From: Liolophura sinensis
Lineage: Eukaryota > Mollusca > Polyplacophora > Chitonida > Chitonidae
Assembly (NCBI RefSeq): GCF_032854445.1
Contig: NC_088303.1
Span: forward strand, 18,917,501 to 18,981,500
DNA: 64,000 nucleotides
Direction: 5' to 3'
In this document: positions 10,801-20,341 of the stretch, piece by piece
How positions within the stretch are numbered: the stretch's first letter is position 1
How the letters are laid out: each line of letters starts with the position of its first letter
Program-made: the position numbers and the translations under genes
The notes under the pieces: generated by a model
Database searches by the model: none
What the model was told of the DNA's origin: nothing
The model's input: the letters and a program-made list of their open reading frames with translations, nothing else

Positions 10801-12691
10801 TCAGCATGAAGGTTGATAGTTCAACGACTGGTTGACCCGTATCAGTATAATGGCTCGGGTGGGGCGGCTTACTTGCCTTGGGTAAGTCGTCTAAGTGAAG
10901 CAGCACTAAGTAAAAGAGCGGTGGAAATCCGTCCTGTAACAAGGAGGCACATTACACGTACATGCACCCTAATGATTCCTTCGCCGTCGTATGACTGAAA
11001 AATTGTTGAGTACGACGTTAAACCCCAAGCACTCACTCACTCCATAACAAACATAGATATTTATTAAAAAACCATCAACCTTGCAGTCAAATAAATAAAT
11101 AATTCATTACTATGTCGAAAAAGGATGCACAGTCAGTGTACGTTTTAACTATTCCCGGTATTAACCGGATGATTTTGATCTTAAAATAATTATGTAAGTA
11201 TTCTTGATTACTTGTAATCATTTTCCTTCATTTTAAGGTTAGGTTTGTGACATGGACACTTGACTAGTAAATGACAGATTGTTGTCAAACCATTCAGCAT
11301 GTTATTTATTTATTTATTTATTTAATATTTCTTGAATGGTGTTTTTTGCCGTGCTCAAATGTATTGTATTTCTATGATGGCTGTCAGATATATAAGCGCA
11401 GATCCTAGGAAAAACATCCACATTTGATCAGGCGTCTGATGGACCCTTTACAAGATGTTATGAATTTACGACTGAACAGTTGGTCTAAATTAGACTCTGC
11501 TGAGAACATGAATCAGATTAGATTTGTTTTACTGTGATAGATATAGAGACTGACGAGGAAGAAGGGGCAAACAGTGGTGTTACCGGGACAAACAGTGGTG
11601 TTACCGGGGCAAACAGTGGTGGTACCGGGACAAACAGTGGTGGTACCGGGGTAAACAGTGGTGGTACCGGGACAAACAGTGGTGGTACCGGGGTAAACAG
11701 TGGTGGTACCGGGACAAACAGTGGTGGTACCGGAACAAACGGTGGTGGTACCGGGACAAACGGTGGAGGTACCGGGACAAACGGTGGTGGTACCGGGACA
11801 AACAGTGGTGGTACCGGGACAAACGGTGGTGGTACCGGGACAAACAGTGGTGGTACCGGGACAAACAGTGGTGGTACCGGGACAAACGGTGGTGGTACCG
11901 GGACAAACGGTGGTGGTACCGGGACAAACAGTGGTGGTATCGGGGCAAACAGTGGTGGTACCGAGACAAACAGTGGTGGTACCGGGACAAACAGTGGTGG
12001 TACCGGGACAAACGGTGGTGGTACCGGGACAAACGGTGGTGGTACCGGGACAAACGGTGGTGGTACCGGGACAAACAGTGGTGGTACCGGGACAAACGGT
12101 GGTGGTACCGGGACAAACGGTGGTGGTACCGGGACAAACAGTGGTGGTACCGGGACAAACAGTGGTGGTACCGGGACAAACGGTGGTGGTACCGGGCCAA
12201 ACAGTGGTGTTACCGGGGCAAACGGTGGTGTTACCGGGGCAAACAGTGGTGGTACCGGGACAAACGGTGGTGTTACAGGGGCAAACAGTGGTGGTACCGG
12301 GACAAACGGTGGTGGTACCGGGCCAAACAGTGGTGTTACCGGGGCAAACGGTGGTGTTACCGGGGCAAACAGTGGTGGTACCGGGACAAACGGTGGTGTT
12401 ACAGGGGCAAACAGTGGTGTTACCGGGGCAAACAGTGGTGGTACCGGGACAAACGGTGGTGTTACAGGGGCAAACAGTGGTGGTACCGGGACAAACGGTG
12501 GTGGTACCGGGGCAAACGGTGGTGTTACCGGGGCAAACAGTGATGGTACCGGGACAAACGGTGGTGGAACAGGCACAGATACCGGTAGCGTAGACGGAGA
12601 TGGGAACGGAAATCCCGCTGGTTGTTTGCGGACCTTTAACTACCACATTGTGTTTCCCCTTACTGTATTGTACACTACATTGTCTCAGTGA
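4839..12691 (+). CDS. Secreted CAP-domain protein with 48 x 7-residue repeat tail (5 exons)
   Basis: Joined exons 4839-5099, 5241-5489, 6543-6664, 10298-10401 and 11541-12691 give 628 residues; phases 0,0,2,1 agree at every join. Residues 1-26 look like a signal peptide and a basic RQKR site ends at 52. The CAP (SCP/antigen-5/PR-1) domain follows: HNEYR at 72-76, a WNSELA stretch from 89, GEN at 126-128, WYIE at 145-148, GHYTQ at 166-170, then VVWA in exon 3. The usual tetrad is present (H72, E127, E148, H167). A YGGPGN turn and a Cys-rich hinge (CSAC, HGC, GMC) complete the CRISP/GLIPR-like unit. Residues 255-590 are 48 repeats of TNSGGTG type, and the end is a hydrophobic segment compatible with GPI attachment. 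The first four exons are convincing; the join to exon 5 rests on phase and an acceptor at 11540. The first donor (gttcgt) is weak. Ligand and function are unknown. Confidence 0.8.
5575..5790 (+). repeat. Dispersed repeat fragment in CAP intron 2
   Basis: The stretch ggcaggttactgacgaac with gtaaaccacccacc resembles 62680-62705 (gataaaccatcgac, ggcaagttactgacga) and the repeat at 30-260. It ends beside a T-rich run at 5796-5831. No coding capacity is seen. Confidence 0.5.
7270..7490 (-). repeat. tRNA-derived SINE, family A
   Basis: Reverse-strand copy: the forward strand reads gaggaaacc, ccatccgctggttg, then the complement of the tRNA-like head ending in ctcagctacggaggcc. It is diverged and lacks the AAAT tail. 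Confidence 0.8.
8265..8513 (+). repeat. tRNA-derived SINE, family A
   Basis: The tRNA-like head has an A-box-like ctcagttggtaagcg and a B-box-like gagttcaagtcc. It is followed by the body (cggatggtcgtgggttt, ctggccgccgtcgtat) and the 3' core aatattcttgagtaccgcg with an (AAAT)n tail. A 137-residue ORF spanning it is a by-product. Confidence 0.85.
8640..9117 (+). pseudogene. Tc1/mariner-type transposase remnant
   Basis: Two overlapping frames together match the C-terminal half of Tc1-like transposases. One frame gives a [13 protein letters not shown] stretch followed by HGPG; after a frameshift near 9015 the other gives LQNAGIDVM and SRSPGLDPI. These correspond to the family's GNLTA-Y-eVL, PHTA, LqnagI and W-a-SPDLNPIE blocks. 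The frameshift and missing catalytic context make it a dead copy. Its right part is interrupted by a SINE at 9118. Confidence 0.75.
9118..9354 (-). repeat. Family A SINE nested in the Tc1 remnant, with TSD
   Basis: This is a reverse-strand copy with the (ATTT)n complement of its tail at the left and the tRNA-like head at the right (gcgctagcgcgctaaccaag). It is bordered by the 7-bp direct repeat CCCATCG at 9111-9117 and 9355-9361. The insertion falls directly after the SPGLDPI codons of the Tc1 remnant, so it post-dates that element. Confidence 0.85.
10686..11041 (+). repeat. Full-length family B tRNA-derived SINE with 12-bp TSD
   Basis: The head reads as a tRNA-like sequence with A box tagcacagttggcagagcg and B box region gatccaggatcaatcc. 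The body includes gcgtggcgttcagcatgaag and aatggctcgggtggggcggc. The end is attgttgagtacgacgttaa followed by a (CACT)n tail. The target duplication CCATAACAAACA is perfect at 10674-10685 and 11042-11053. It lies in intron 4 of the CAP gene. The intact ends suggest a young insertion. Confidence 0.9.
11297..11365 (-). repeat. Family A SINE tail fragment
   Basis: The complement of the 3' core (tttcttgaatggtg, gccgtgctcaa) follows a (TTTA)n run that is the reversed tail. It lies about 180 bp upstream of CAP exon 5. Confidence 0.5.
11567..12574 (+). repeat. 21-bp coding minisatellite (48 units)
   Basis: The unit is 21 bp (acaaacagtggtggtaccggg type) and encodes TNSGGTG, with variants NGGGTG, NSGVTG and NGGVTG and an A/P swap before Asn. 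Forty-eight units keep one open frame, and most contain a GGTACC (KpnI) site. The 3' half is organised in larger blocks: the pattern starting with a P-N-S unit near 12196 recurs about 126 bp later near 12322. The unit has no stop in several frames, so long antisense ORFs also appear here; these are not separate genes. Confidence 0.95.
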
Positions 12692-13792
12692 GCTGTTGTT
12701 GTTAACTGGTTTAATAATGATTTGACACACCTTGGGTCATCTGCTGTGTTTTGAACAATCTCGTCTGTGATAACACCCTGCTGTTAAATGTAACTACTAT
12801 ACAAACGTGGGACGGTACAAATCTTTTTCTCTGTGAATAATATATATATGTGGCAGTTTCAACACTCACCAAACATCCACTTGCAGTTATAGTCGGAAAT
12901 GTGCGAATAAGTCCTTATATACAAGGTAAAAAGAAAAATTAACGGCATTAATTAGTGTTGGCCGATCACAGGTTAACAGTCAAAGCTGTGACATAGCTGT
13001 ACAAAACAGCCTCTGACCGGGCTTTTGCCTCATCGGGTAATCAACTTGTTCATTGTTTCTATCCAAGGTCCCCTATTGGCGGCAGTGATTCAGCACAGGG
13101 GAGCGGAGCATGCACATTCTGACACTCCAGGATAAATGCGGGGGAGGGCATCCTGTGAGGGTAGTGGTCCATCTAGAATGGCACCTCATATAAGACTATA
13201 TCCTAACATTCATCACATTTATATAAATAATAACAAATTCAAATATCAGCGATGAAAATCCTGACATTTCACTTTAATTTTCGCGAAAGCTATTTTCGCT
13301 TTACACACTTTGTTAACAAACGATATATTTTGGTTTTAATTGCGACATTTATGCTGGTGAGCATGATGGGGATGTTTGTTAGTTTGTACCATGATATGCT
13401 TTATATATGTGTGTTTGTTTTGATTTGTAAGCTTTTATGTAACTCAAACTGGTCTCAATATATCTGTATCTTTGTGTTCACTCTTTACTTCGTGTTACTC
13501 ATGGTTTTTTAACTTAACATTTACTTCTTGATGACTTTAGGTTTCATTCTATTTCCGGTAAAAGTGATTGTGACGACAAATAAAGTCACAGGGGGATGTA
13601 ACAGTTCCACAGGATCTGTGGAGGCAAGCGTTCGTCTTTGCAGGAAAGATGTTTTCTCAAAAAACCAACCCTCCCCCCCCCCCCTTCCTCTTCAAGACTA
13701 ATATGAACTAGGCAAAGCCTAAGACCGGGCGTAGTGTAAATTTATGTCAAATTAATGCCTGATCTATGCATATTATATACATTTAGGCCGTT

Positions 13793-14033
13793 CCTCGCTT
13801 GGCGTTCAGCATGAAGGGGATAGTGCAACGACTGGTTGACCCGTATCAGTATAATGGCTCGGGCGGGGCGACGTCTTGGGTAAGGTGTCTCAGTGAGGCA
13901 GCACTATAAAAGAGCGGTGGAAATCTGTCCTGCAACAGGGAGGCACATTGCATGCACTCAAATGATTCTTTCGTCACCATATGACTGAAAAATTGTTAAG
14001 TACGACGTTAAACCTCAAGCACTCACTCACTGA
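13793..14033 (+). repeat. Family B SINE, 5'-truncated
   Basis: It starts inside the body (cgcttggcgttcagcatgaa) and continues to attgttaagtacgacgttaa and (CACT)n. The tRNA-like head is missing. It is more diverged than the copy at 10686. Confidence 0.8.
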
Positions 14034-15065
14034 TCTCGAATTCAGAAATTGTCAATCTTGCAGGCTGTGGATTCACACTGGTATAAGACCCATGTAAAAT
14101 TAACACTTCCTACAGATCTGTCTGGTTGATTCTTGCTTCTACATTTAACATCAGCAGTGGTTAATGCTTAATTGTAGCTACAAAGGATAAGATATGCTTG
14201 CCACGTTAATGTTTATTTTAAGATACACAAAGTATACGGTATGAATAAACTTCAAGAACATGATGCAAAGCCTATCAAAGACCTTCAGATAGACTTGATT
14301 AATGGCTGACTGTTTTGCAAGTTTAGTTTGAAATAGTGTCAGGTAGGCTACCTGGGAAGGTATGGTGCATGGTTTTCTCCAGTCTCTACTTGGTTTCATT
14401 TACCCGTGAAATTTATTGACAGCATTGAAGTGAAAATTTTTGTGTGCGACATAAAAAAAATCAGTTGCCTGCGGTTGTACGTGTGAAGATCGTGGGTTTC
14501 CTTTGGACACTGCCGGTTTCCTCTCACCCTAATTTACGGTGTAAATCAGTGATCATGCCATAAAGCCTAGGGCGAACGCAGTACATTCTGATTAGATGTG
14601 TAAAGCCTAATAACTTTACATGCACTATTAAAAGTATAGGAGCCTACGCATGCAGTTAAGAAAAAAGGCCTCCATCTTCATTCAACATCACACGTTTCTC
14701 TCTTATCTTCAATCGCTCAGTAAGTGTACTTTTACGTGTGACTTCACGCCAATGCATGGATATGATTAACATGTCCGTAACGGATGCGAACAGGGTGTGG
14801 CAAAACTCCCACTGCTAATAACAAAGCTTTTAACAAAGAATAATTCTTTATACGTAGTGTGCACGCACAAGTTATAGTAACAAAAACACTTAAGATGGAC
14901 TTCAGTGGGCTCGAGCTACAGTATATCGCTTGACAAAACTTTTGGTTATAAACTTATTTGCCGTGGAGGGGAAACGGTTAATCTTTTCGATCTCACTTTA
15001 GCAACTGTGCGCAATTTAGTTCTTTAATTACAAACTTGATTGCAATGTATATATTTCCACTACAC

Positions 15066-15228
15066 TTTGATAAACGAGCGTCTTCTTTGTACCCGATATG
15101 GCAGCCTTCACAGCATTAACGACGGTCATGCGCTCTGACTGGCCAGTTGACATGCTTTCAACCAATGTGTATTGATCAATCAGCTCACCTGAGTTTCTAG
15201 TACCATGGAGACACTCGTTTATCAAAAT
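15066..15228. mobile_element. Short element with terminal inverted repeats (MITE-like)
   Basis: The left end TTTGATAAACGAGCGTCTTC is matched by the reverse complement of the right end (TTTGATAAACGAGTGTCTCC), and the match extends over about 27 bp with a few mismatches. The element is about 163 bp long with no coding capacity. I could not identify an unambiguous target duplication. Confidence 0.65.
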
Positions 15229-15316
15229 GCATTGGGAATTTTTACTTTACAGTCGCAGTTTGCAAATAAAGGACCAATGGCGAGTCCATATTTGATGTTT
15301 TATTAGTACCCCGGTG

Positions 15317-15580
15317 AGGGGCCTCCGTGGCCGAGGGGGTAACACGCCAGCGCGGCGAAATAGCCCAGGAGCCTCTCACCAGTGCGGTTGATTGTGAGTT
15401 TAAGTCCAGCTCATGTTGGCTTCCTTCCCGTCTATACCTGGGAAGGTCTATCAGCAACCTGCAGATGGCAGCCTAGTGGTTTTCTCCCGAGCTCTACCCG
15501 GTTTCCTCCCACCATAATGCTGAACGCCGTCGTCTAAGTGAACTATTCTTGAGTACAGCGTAAATAAAAAGAAATAATTA
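15317..15580 (+). repeat. Family A SINE, diverged
   Basis: The head is ggcctccgtggccgaggggg with a gagtttaagtcc B-box. It is followed by gcaacctgcagatgg, a gtttcctcccaccataatgc block and the 3' core attcttgagtacagcgtaa. Confidence 0.85.
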
Positions 15581-16997
15581 AATAGCTATCCCATCGTGTC
15601 TGTGATGGTTTCAAGCCCCCTATGTCTTTCATCGAGGTGGCGTTAAACCATACTCATTCATTCTTTCGTCGTCTTGAACGTCATTGACCGATTCTCATTT
15701 CTCCGTCACGTGACACAGTCATTCGGGCCGGAAACGCCATTAGTTGTCAACACATGCAGTAACGTCATCGTTTTAGGTGGTTGAAAATTGAAATTGTGGT
15801 TATCTGTTCGTCGACATTTGAGGGGGGAAATGTATGCAAGATTGTTTGATCGCAAATAGGTTGTAACTAGTTCCCTACAAGGTTAACAGACTATCTTGAA
15901 TCATATCATGATTGCGTGAGGTTGATAGGCCAGCTCGGTAAGGTAAGTAGATCGCCAAATCTGGCGTCAGCTTCTTTCGTGGATCTGGATTAGTACGATG
16001 TAGGTGCGAGTTCATGCGAGGCCTTGTAAAATTTAAGGGTGGAGAAAACACAAAAAATTACAGTTTAGATGAAAGAGTTCGAAAAGATAGTTGTAAATGC
16101 GGTCAATTTTTTCTTCAAAGAGAAAAAGTCACTGGAAAATAAGTATATAATAAGTATTTTGGACCACCTTTTGGTATGCATTGTTTTTGCGTAATAATGT
16201 TGTAAATGAGGATGTAACACACGTTTAATAAATACATTTGAACTAGAATTTGGTCTTTCCATCCAACACGTGTTCAGTCTGGGTTTTGATCATATTTATA
16301 TTTTTAATACATTTGTAAATATTATGATAGTTAAATTAAATGCATGCAAATTTACATTCAAATGAATTTATAATGACATTCATGCATCACATCCTTATTT
16401 ACACGTAGAACATTATTATGCAAGGATGATAAATACCAAAAGTTGGTCCCAAAATACCCACCATACAAAAATACTTTCAAACGCCCTTTTCTCCTGAGAG
16501 AAAATATCGAATAAAATAGTAAAGGCTATATTTGCAAATAAGCTTTCACGCTCTTTCATCTGATTTTGGCATCGTCTTAATGTTTGTTCTCCGTTTGCGA
16601 CTGGTCCCATCGCGACTCAGATAAACTTAAAGGAGATTCCAACGACTTCACTTTCACAGCAAATGTTCTCTAGACGCAATATTTATGCTATGTTAGTCTG
16701 TAAACTGTATTTTAATAAAAATGTTATGTTAATCAGTTGCATTAAAAGAAAAACATTTAAGCTGGACCATCTGCCGACATGTATCTTGTCAGCAGTGGAG
16801 CCTTGGCCAGGTGTCGGGATAATGTTTTGAAGCATCACCCACGTTTTTACAGAAGTCATGGTATAACTTAATTTATAAATACCTCTACGTGTACACCTCT
16901 TAACTGAAACCTGAAAATCATATAAGTACAACAGTTTCACAACAATTATTTTTAAAGATAACGGAGTTGCATTAGATCCTTGAAAATCGTGTACAGC

Positions 16998-17270
16998 TTA
17001 GCGACTGTGCGATATGATATAATTAAAGACGTACAGCACATAGAGTACGAGAGCAGCCACGACAGTTTTATAGCTGGCAATTGGTTTCTTGTCAATTTTT
17101 GCTCCCATACCAGCCACCGTAGATGACACAAACGCACTACCGTCTGCTTTCTCTGGCACAAGTTGGACATCCATGGAATGATGGTAGTACCCATGGAGAA
17201 TTTGGCACGCTGTCACAGTCCACAGCAGTGACGACGGAAGCAGTGCGGCCCTGGCCATACACCTTTTCAT
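16998..17270 (-). CDS. Uncharacterised small ORF, possible secreted or anchored peptide
   Basis: An ATG at 17270 opens a 90-residue frame with an in-frame stop a short way upstream. The first 30 residues contain a hydrophobic stretch (ALLPSSLLWTVTACQIL) that resembles a signal peptide. The last 25 contain another (VVAALVLYVLYVFNYII) that could be a membrane or GPI tail. Codon use looks coding-like. No family is recognised. An opposite-strand ORF (17123-17356) overlaps it, so at most one is likely real. Confidence 0.25.
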   Translation of the reverse strand: MKRCMARAALLPSSLLWTVTACQILHGYYHHSMDVQLVPEKADGSAFVSSTVAGMGAKIDKKPIASYKTVVAALVLYVLYVFNYIISHSR

Positions 17271-17366
17271 CAAAAAAATGTAAAAAATGTGTGGAAAAAA
17301 AGTCGAACCAATTTAATTGCGACGACAAAAACGAAGGCCAATGCACAGGCTGTTAAGCACACAAAA

Positions 17367-17603
17367 CTACAATGAATCTATATATGAAGAATAAAAATCC
17401 CGTGCAACAACTTCCGGGGATCTCCAGCGGTCTAGCATCACAAAGTCCGCCTTTTGTGCTGGGATAGTCCACAGATGACAGACTACTTTCAAATCGCCCA
17501 ACACACGCCTGCACAGAAGATAACTTTTACATCCAAGTTGAGCGATACCGACTGTGACCGGAGGAACCATATGCAGCCATCGGATTATGACATTTGAGAT
17601 CAC
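17367..17603 (-). CDS. Uncharacterised coding-like ORF, possible terminal exon
   Basis: This frame of about 78 residues reads like protein (VPPVTVGIAQLGC, LCRRVLGDLKVVCHLW, FVMLDRWRSPEVVARD) and ends in TAG. I do not recognise the family. It sits immediately outside the left end of the hAT-like element at 17627. A second coding-like frame on the same strand lies beyond the element's right end (20589-20834), so the transposon may have landed in an intron or exon of one gene. That link is inference. Confidence 0.25.
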   Translation of the reverse strand: MISNVIIRWLHMVPPVTVGIAQLGCKSYLLCRRVLGDLKVVCHLWTIPAQKADFVMLDRWRSPEVVARDFYSSYIDSL

Positions 17604-17626
17604 GCGCCTTTCTACGTTATTCTACG

Positions 17627-20341
17627 CAGGGTTCGTACTCAATTTACATTTGATTTTTCAAGGTCTTTTCGAGGTCTTTTCTGGGTAGCTGCAGTTAGTT
17701 TTCAAGGTATTTTTAGGAGCTTAAGAATATATATGCAGTATATTAAGCAGCGAATGGATGCTTTGGGTTTAACGCCGTACATAACATGCATTATTTCAGT
17801 CATACGGCGGCGGTGTCTACTTGTGACAGGGTGAATTTATTCGGAAAAGTGCTGCGGCCACTGAAGCATCTTTACCTGTCAGGCCACTACCAATAACAAC
17901 CTAAGCCAATTTATATTACCCTGCACGCCTACTTTAACGGACCATTAATCATATATTGTACACCACGCGAAAATGGAGCACTTTACCAGTCATAATGTCA
18001 TATTTCCAGCTTTCTCAGCTTGATCCGGGAGCTCATCATCTAATGTGGTCAATGAAGCTACATCGTGTTCATGCCATAGTCTTTTCTTACTCAATTCATC
18101 TATTTCTTCTGTCAAAATTCTCCGTTTTCTAGCATTAGTAGTTTCAACCTTATCACGTCAGAAGTATGCACAAACCAAGGGCTCGCCATACTCCTGGCGC
18201 GCAGACTGTGCAGCCATTAGCAACGGTTTCGGAATCGACACCTTCAACGTCCCCAAGAATCTGTTATGTGGTCGTAAACAACTCTCTGTGCAGATAAGGA
18301 TCTTTCTTTCATGTTTTCTACAACCAGTTCCTTATTGATGCTCTCTTTCCACTGATGCCTGACCGTGCGATAATATCAGGATCAACTGAGCCACATCCCC
18401 AAAAATATTCCAACCATCGCCATTTTCCACTACATGATGTCGCAGAAAGTGATCCAGTCGGTCCCTTGGGGCTTTGAATTCTCTTTTCTGGGGCACTGCT
18501 ACCTCGGTCACAAACATATCGTACTGTCTCTGTAGATTGTCACACACTGCCTCTGGTAATCGCTTAAAATACACCAGCTTTGTCAGTACACGATTAAATT
18601 TCTATTTACAGGACTCGGTCTCTGTAACCATGAGCTCGGGATCAAAACAAAACAAATTTTGTGTAAGAGTGTACTGTAGTGGGGATTTCACCTGGAATTT
18701 CTTAACTGACTAACATAACCAGTTTTTTCAGTCCATGTAGAACTCCATCTCTTGTCTGCTACTTATATTTTACAATCCAATCAGTTCTTTCATAGTTTTG
18801 GAAGCACTAAACCCAGTGTCGATTTTCTGAAAGGATTTGTGAACATTGACATCGTTTACATCTAACTTCAGCAATTTCGTGCATGTGTCAGCTTCCTTAA
18901 GAAGGTCTGATTTGATGGCGCGATTCATTAGACCACGCAGAAGTTTCTCCAGGTCACGGCTCAAGAATGGGACCATCGGACAGTCTGTTTGGTATTTTGT
19001 AAGAAATGGGGTAAATTGCTCAGCAAGTGAAGCATAAAATTGAAGCCTCGGTTTTCACTAGCCTCTTTTAGGATATCAAAAGACCTGGTCTGCGGGCGTG
19101 TGTATTTCTTATCTTTAAGGACAGTCTTTATATACAGCTTGATTGTGGACAGAATTTCAATTGCCCACTGGGCAACAGGCGCATTTTTGATCCATCTTGT
19201 AGGACAAAACTTCAGGACAAAACTATCACCTCCAGTGATGGCTGTGAAGTCGCCTCGGAGTGCTGCAGTTTGAATATGGTATGAAGAGCTCTCATTAGTC
19301 CATCTATATCCCAATCAACAGCTTGCCCTCCGGTCTTGAAAGAATTATGAATTATGTGAAGTCAACAAGTACCAATATCTATCTTTTTTGAGTCGTTCTC
19401 ATCTGATCTCACTTCGTTCTATAACTCCTTTTCTATAACTGCTTTTTTTTTTATCTTATCCAGTAGTTCACATAAAAAGAAAGGGGCCAGTCCAAAGCAA
19501 ACAAGATAAGCGCACTTTTTTCACCACACGAAAATGTCAACACTTTTTCACTGTCAGGGAACATTCTCTGAAATAAAAGTATGGATATCTTTCCAGCTTT
19601 TATAAGAATAATGTTCACATACAGTTTTCATCCCCAGAGACATTTGGCATTAGTGGTTTGATCTCTCTTAATGGACAATGTAGGCCTACCTGTGGCAATT
19701 GTGCGCTCGCCTTCACTCACACCGGTGTCCTTTTTTTGTTGCCTAATTGTAGTATTGCTAGCTGATTGGATTGCTAGTTGTCAACAGACTTCTCCGACTT
19801 TGCAAACCACCGCAGTGCTTTTTCCCACGTACATGTGACGAGAGCGCCAACCCATTTTGCCAATATCTATGTCTTTACTACATATACACCATACTGCCTT
19901 GCTTTCATCGCTGTGAGCGACGAGCCAGTCTTTATATTTGTCATCGCTCAACCACTTCAGATTGAAAACGCACGGCATTGTAACTTCTCCGTCACGAACT
20001 ATGACTTACAGCACACTTTCGGTCCTGCTCTGAGGATTGATTTAAATATGCATTTGTTCAAAGTTGTCTCCCTTGACACAGCGAAATCTCGGACGCGAAA
20101 TTCAACCAACTTTCGAGCCGACTGTGGTAATAGCTTTGTACAATATTGATTATTAGTACCGATATTTACCATGGATATCATAAGCTACAATTAGATTTGC
20201 AGTTAGGTCTCATTTTCATGGTGTTTTCAAGGAAATTGGAAAAGGACTATTTGTTCAATTTTCAAGGTGATTTAAGGCCTTGAATTCCCGGTGGCCATTT
20301 TCAAGGCTTTTCAAGGTTTTGAAGGTAGCGTACGGTCCCTG
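17627..20341 (-). mobile_element. Decayed hAT-type DNA transposon
   Basis: The ends are inverted repeats starting CAGGGTTCGTAC at 17627 and, on the other strand, CAGGGACCGTAC at 20341. CAGGG ends are typical of hAT elements. The flanking 8-mers (ttctacgc and gcctacgg, if the repeat starts at AGGG) share a central CTACG, compatible with a mutated 8-bp target duplication. The subterminal DNA on both sides carries the repeated motif tcaaggtctttt/tcaaggcttttcaagg. The minus strand holds a fragmented transposase, so the element is inactive. Confidence 0.7.
18250..19985 (-). pseudogene. hAT-like transposase pseudogene, in pieces
   Basis: N- to C-terminal pieces on the minus strand, in this order: an N-terminal zinc-binding-type segment at 19978-19781 (KWLSDDKYKDWLVAHSDES, then a CICSKDIDIGKMG Cys pair); a central segment at 19314-18961 with CPTRWIKNAPVAQWAIEIL; a segment at 18976-18770 (PFLSRDLEKLLRGLMNRA) entered through a frameshift near 19000; and a C-terminal dimerisation-like segment at 18574-18332 ending ILILSHGQASVER. 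After another frameshift, SINKELVVENMKERSLSAQR follows at about 18335-18270. The SHGQA-VER/SINKE-VEN blocks are characteristic of a large family of BED/hAT-like elements. The frameshifts show decay. Confidence 0.7.

Larger units (their letters stand above)
12692..16997. other. Intergenic region downstream of the CAP gene
   Basis: An AATAAA at 13579-13584 is a possible polyadenylation signal, about 0.9 kb past the stop. A C-homopolymer lies near 13672-13684. SINE pieces are at 13793-14033 and 14460-14545, a fuller SINE at 15317-15580, and a MITE-like element at 15066-15228. An 86-residue hydrophobic ORF at 13252-13512 is low-complexity AT-rich sequence that I do not accept as a gene. The rest shows nothing recognisable. 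Confidence 0.5.

Noticed and set aside
11513-12730. 405-, 352- and 199-residue minus-strand ORFs and a 297-residue plus-strand ORF
   Set aside because: They are other-frame readings of the stop-free 21-bp minisatellite. Only the frame continuing from CAP exon 4, which ends in non-repeat residues, has outside support.
13252-13512. 86-residue hydrophobic ORF as a membrane protein
   Set aside because: AT-rich low-complexity sequence easily gives Phe/Leu/Val-rich frames; no splice or family support.
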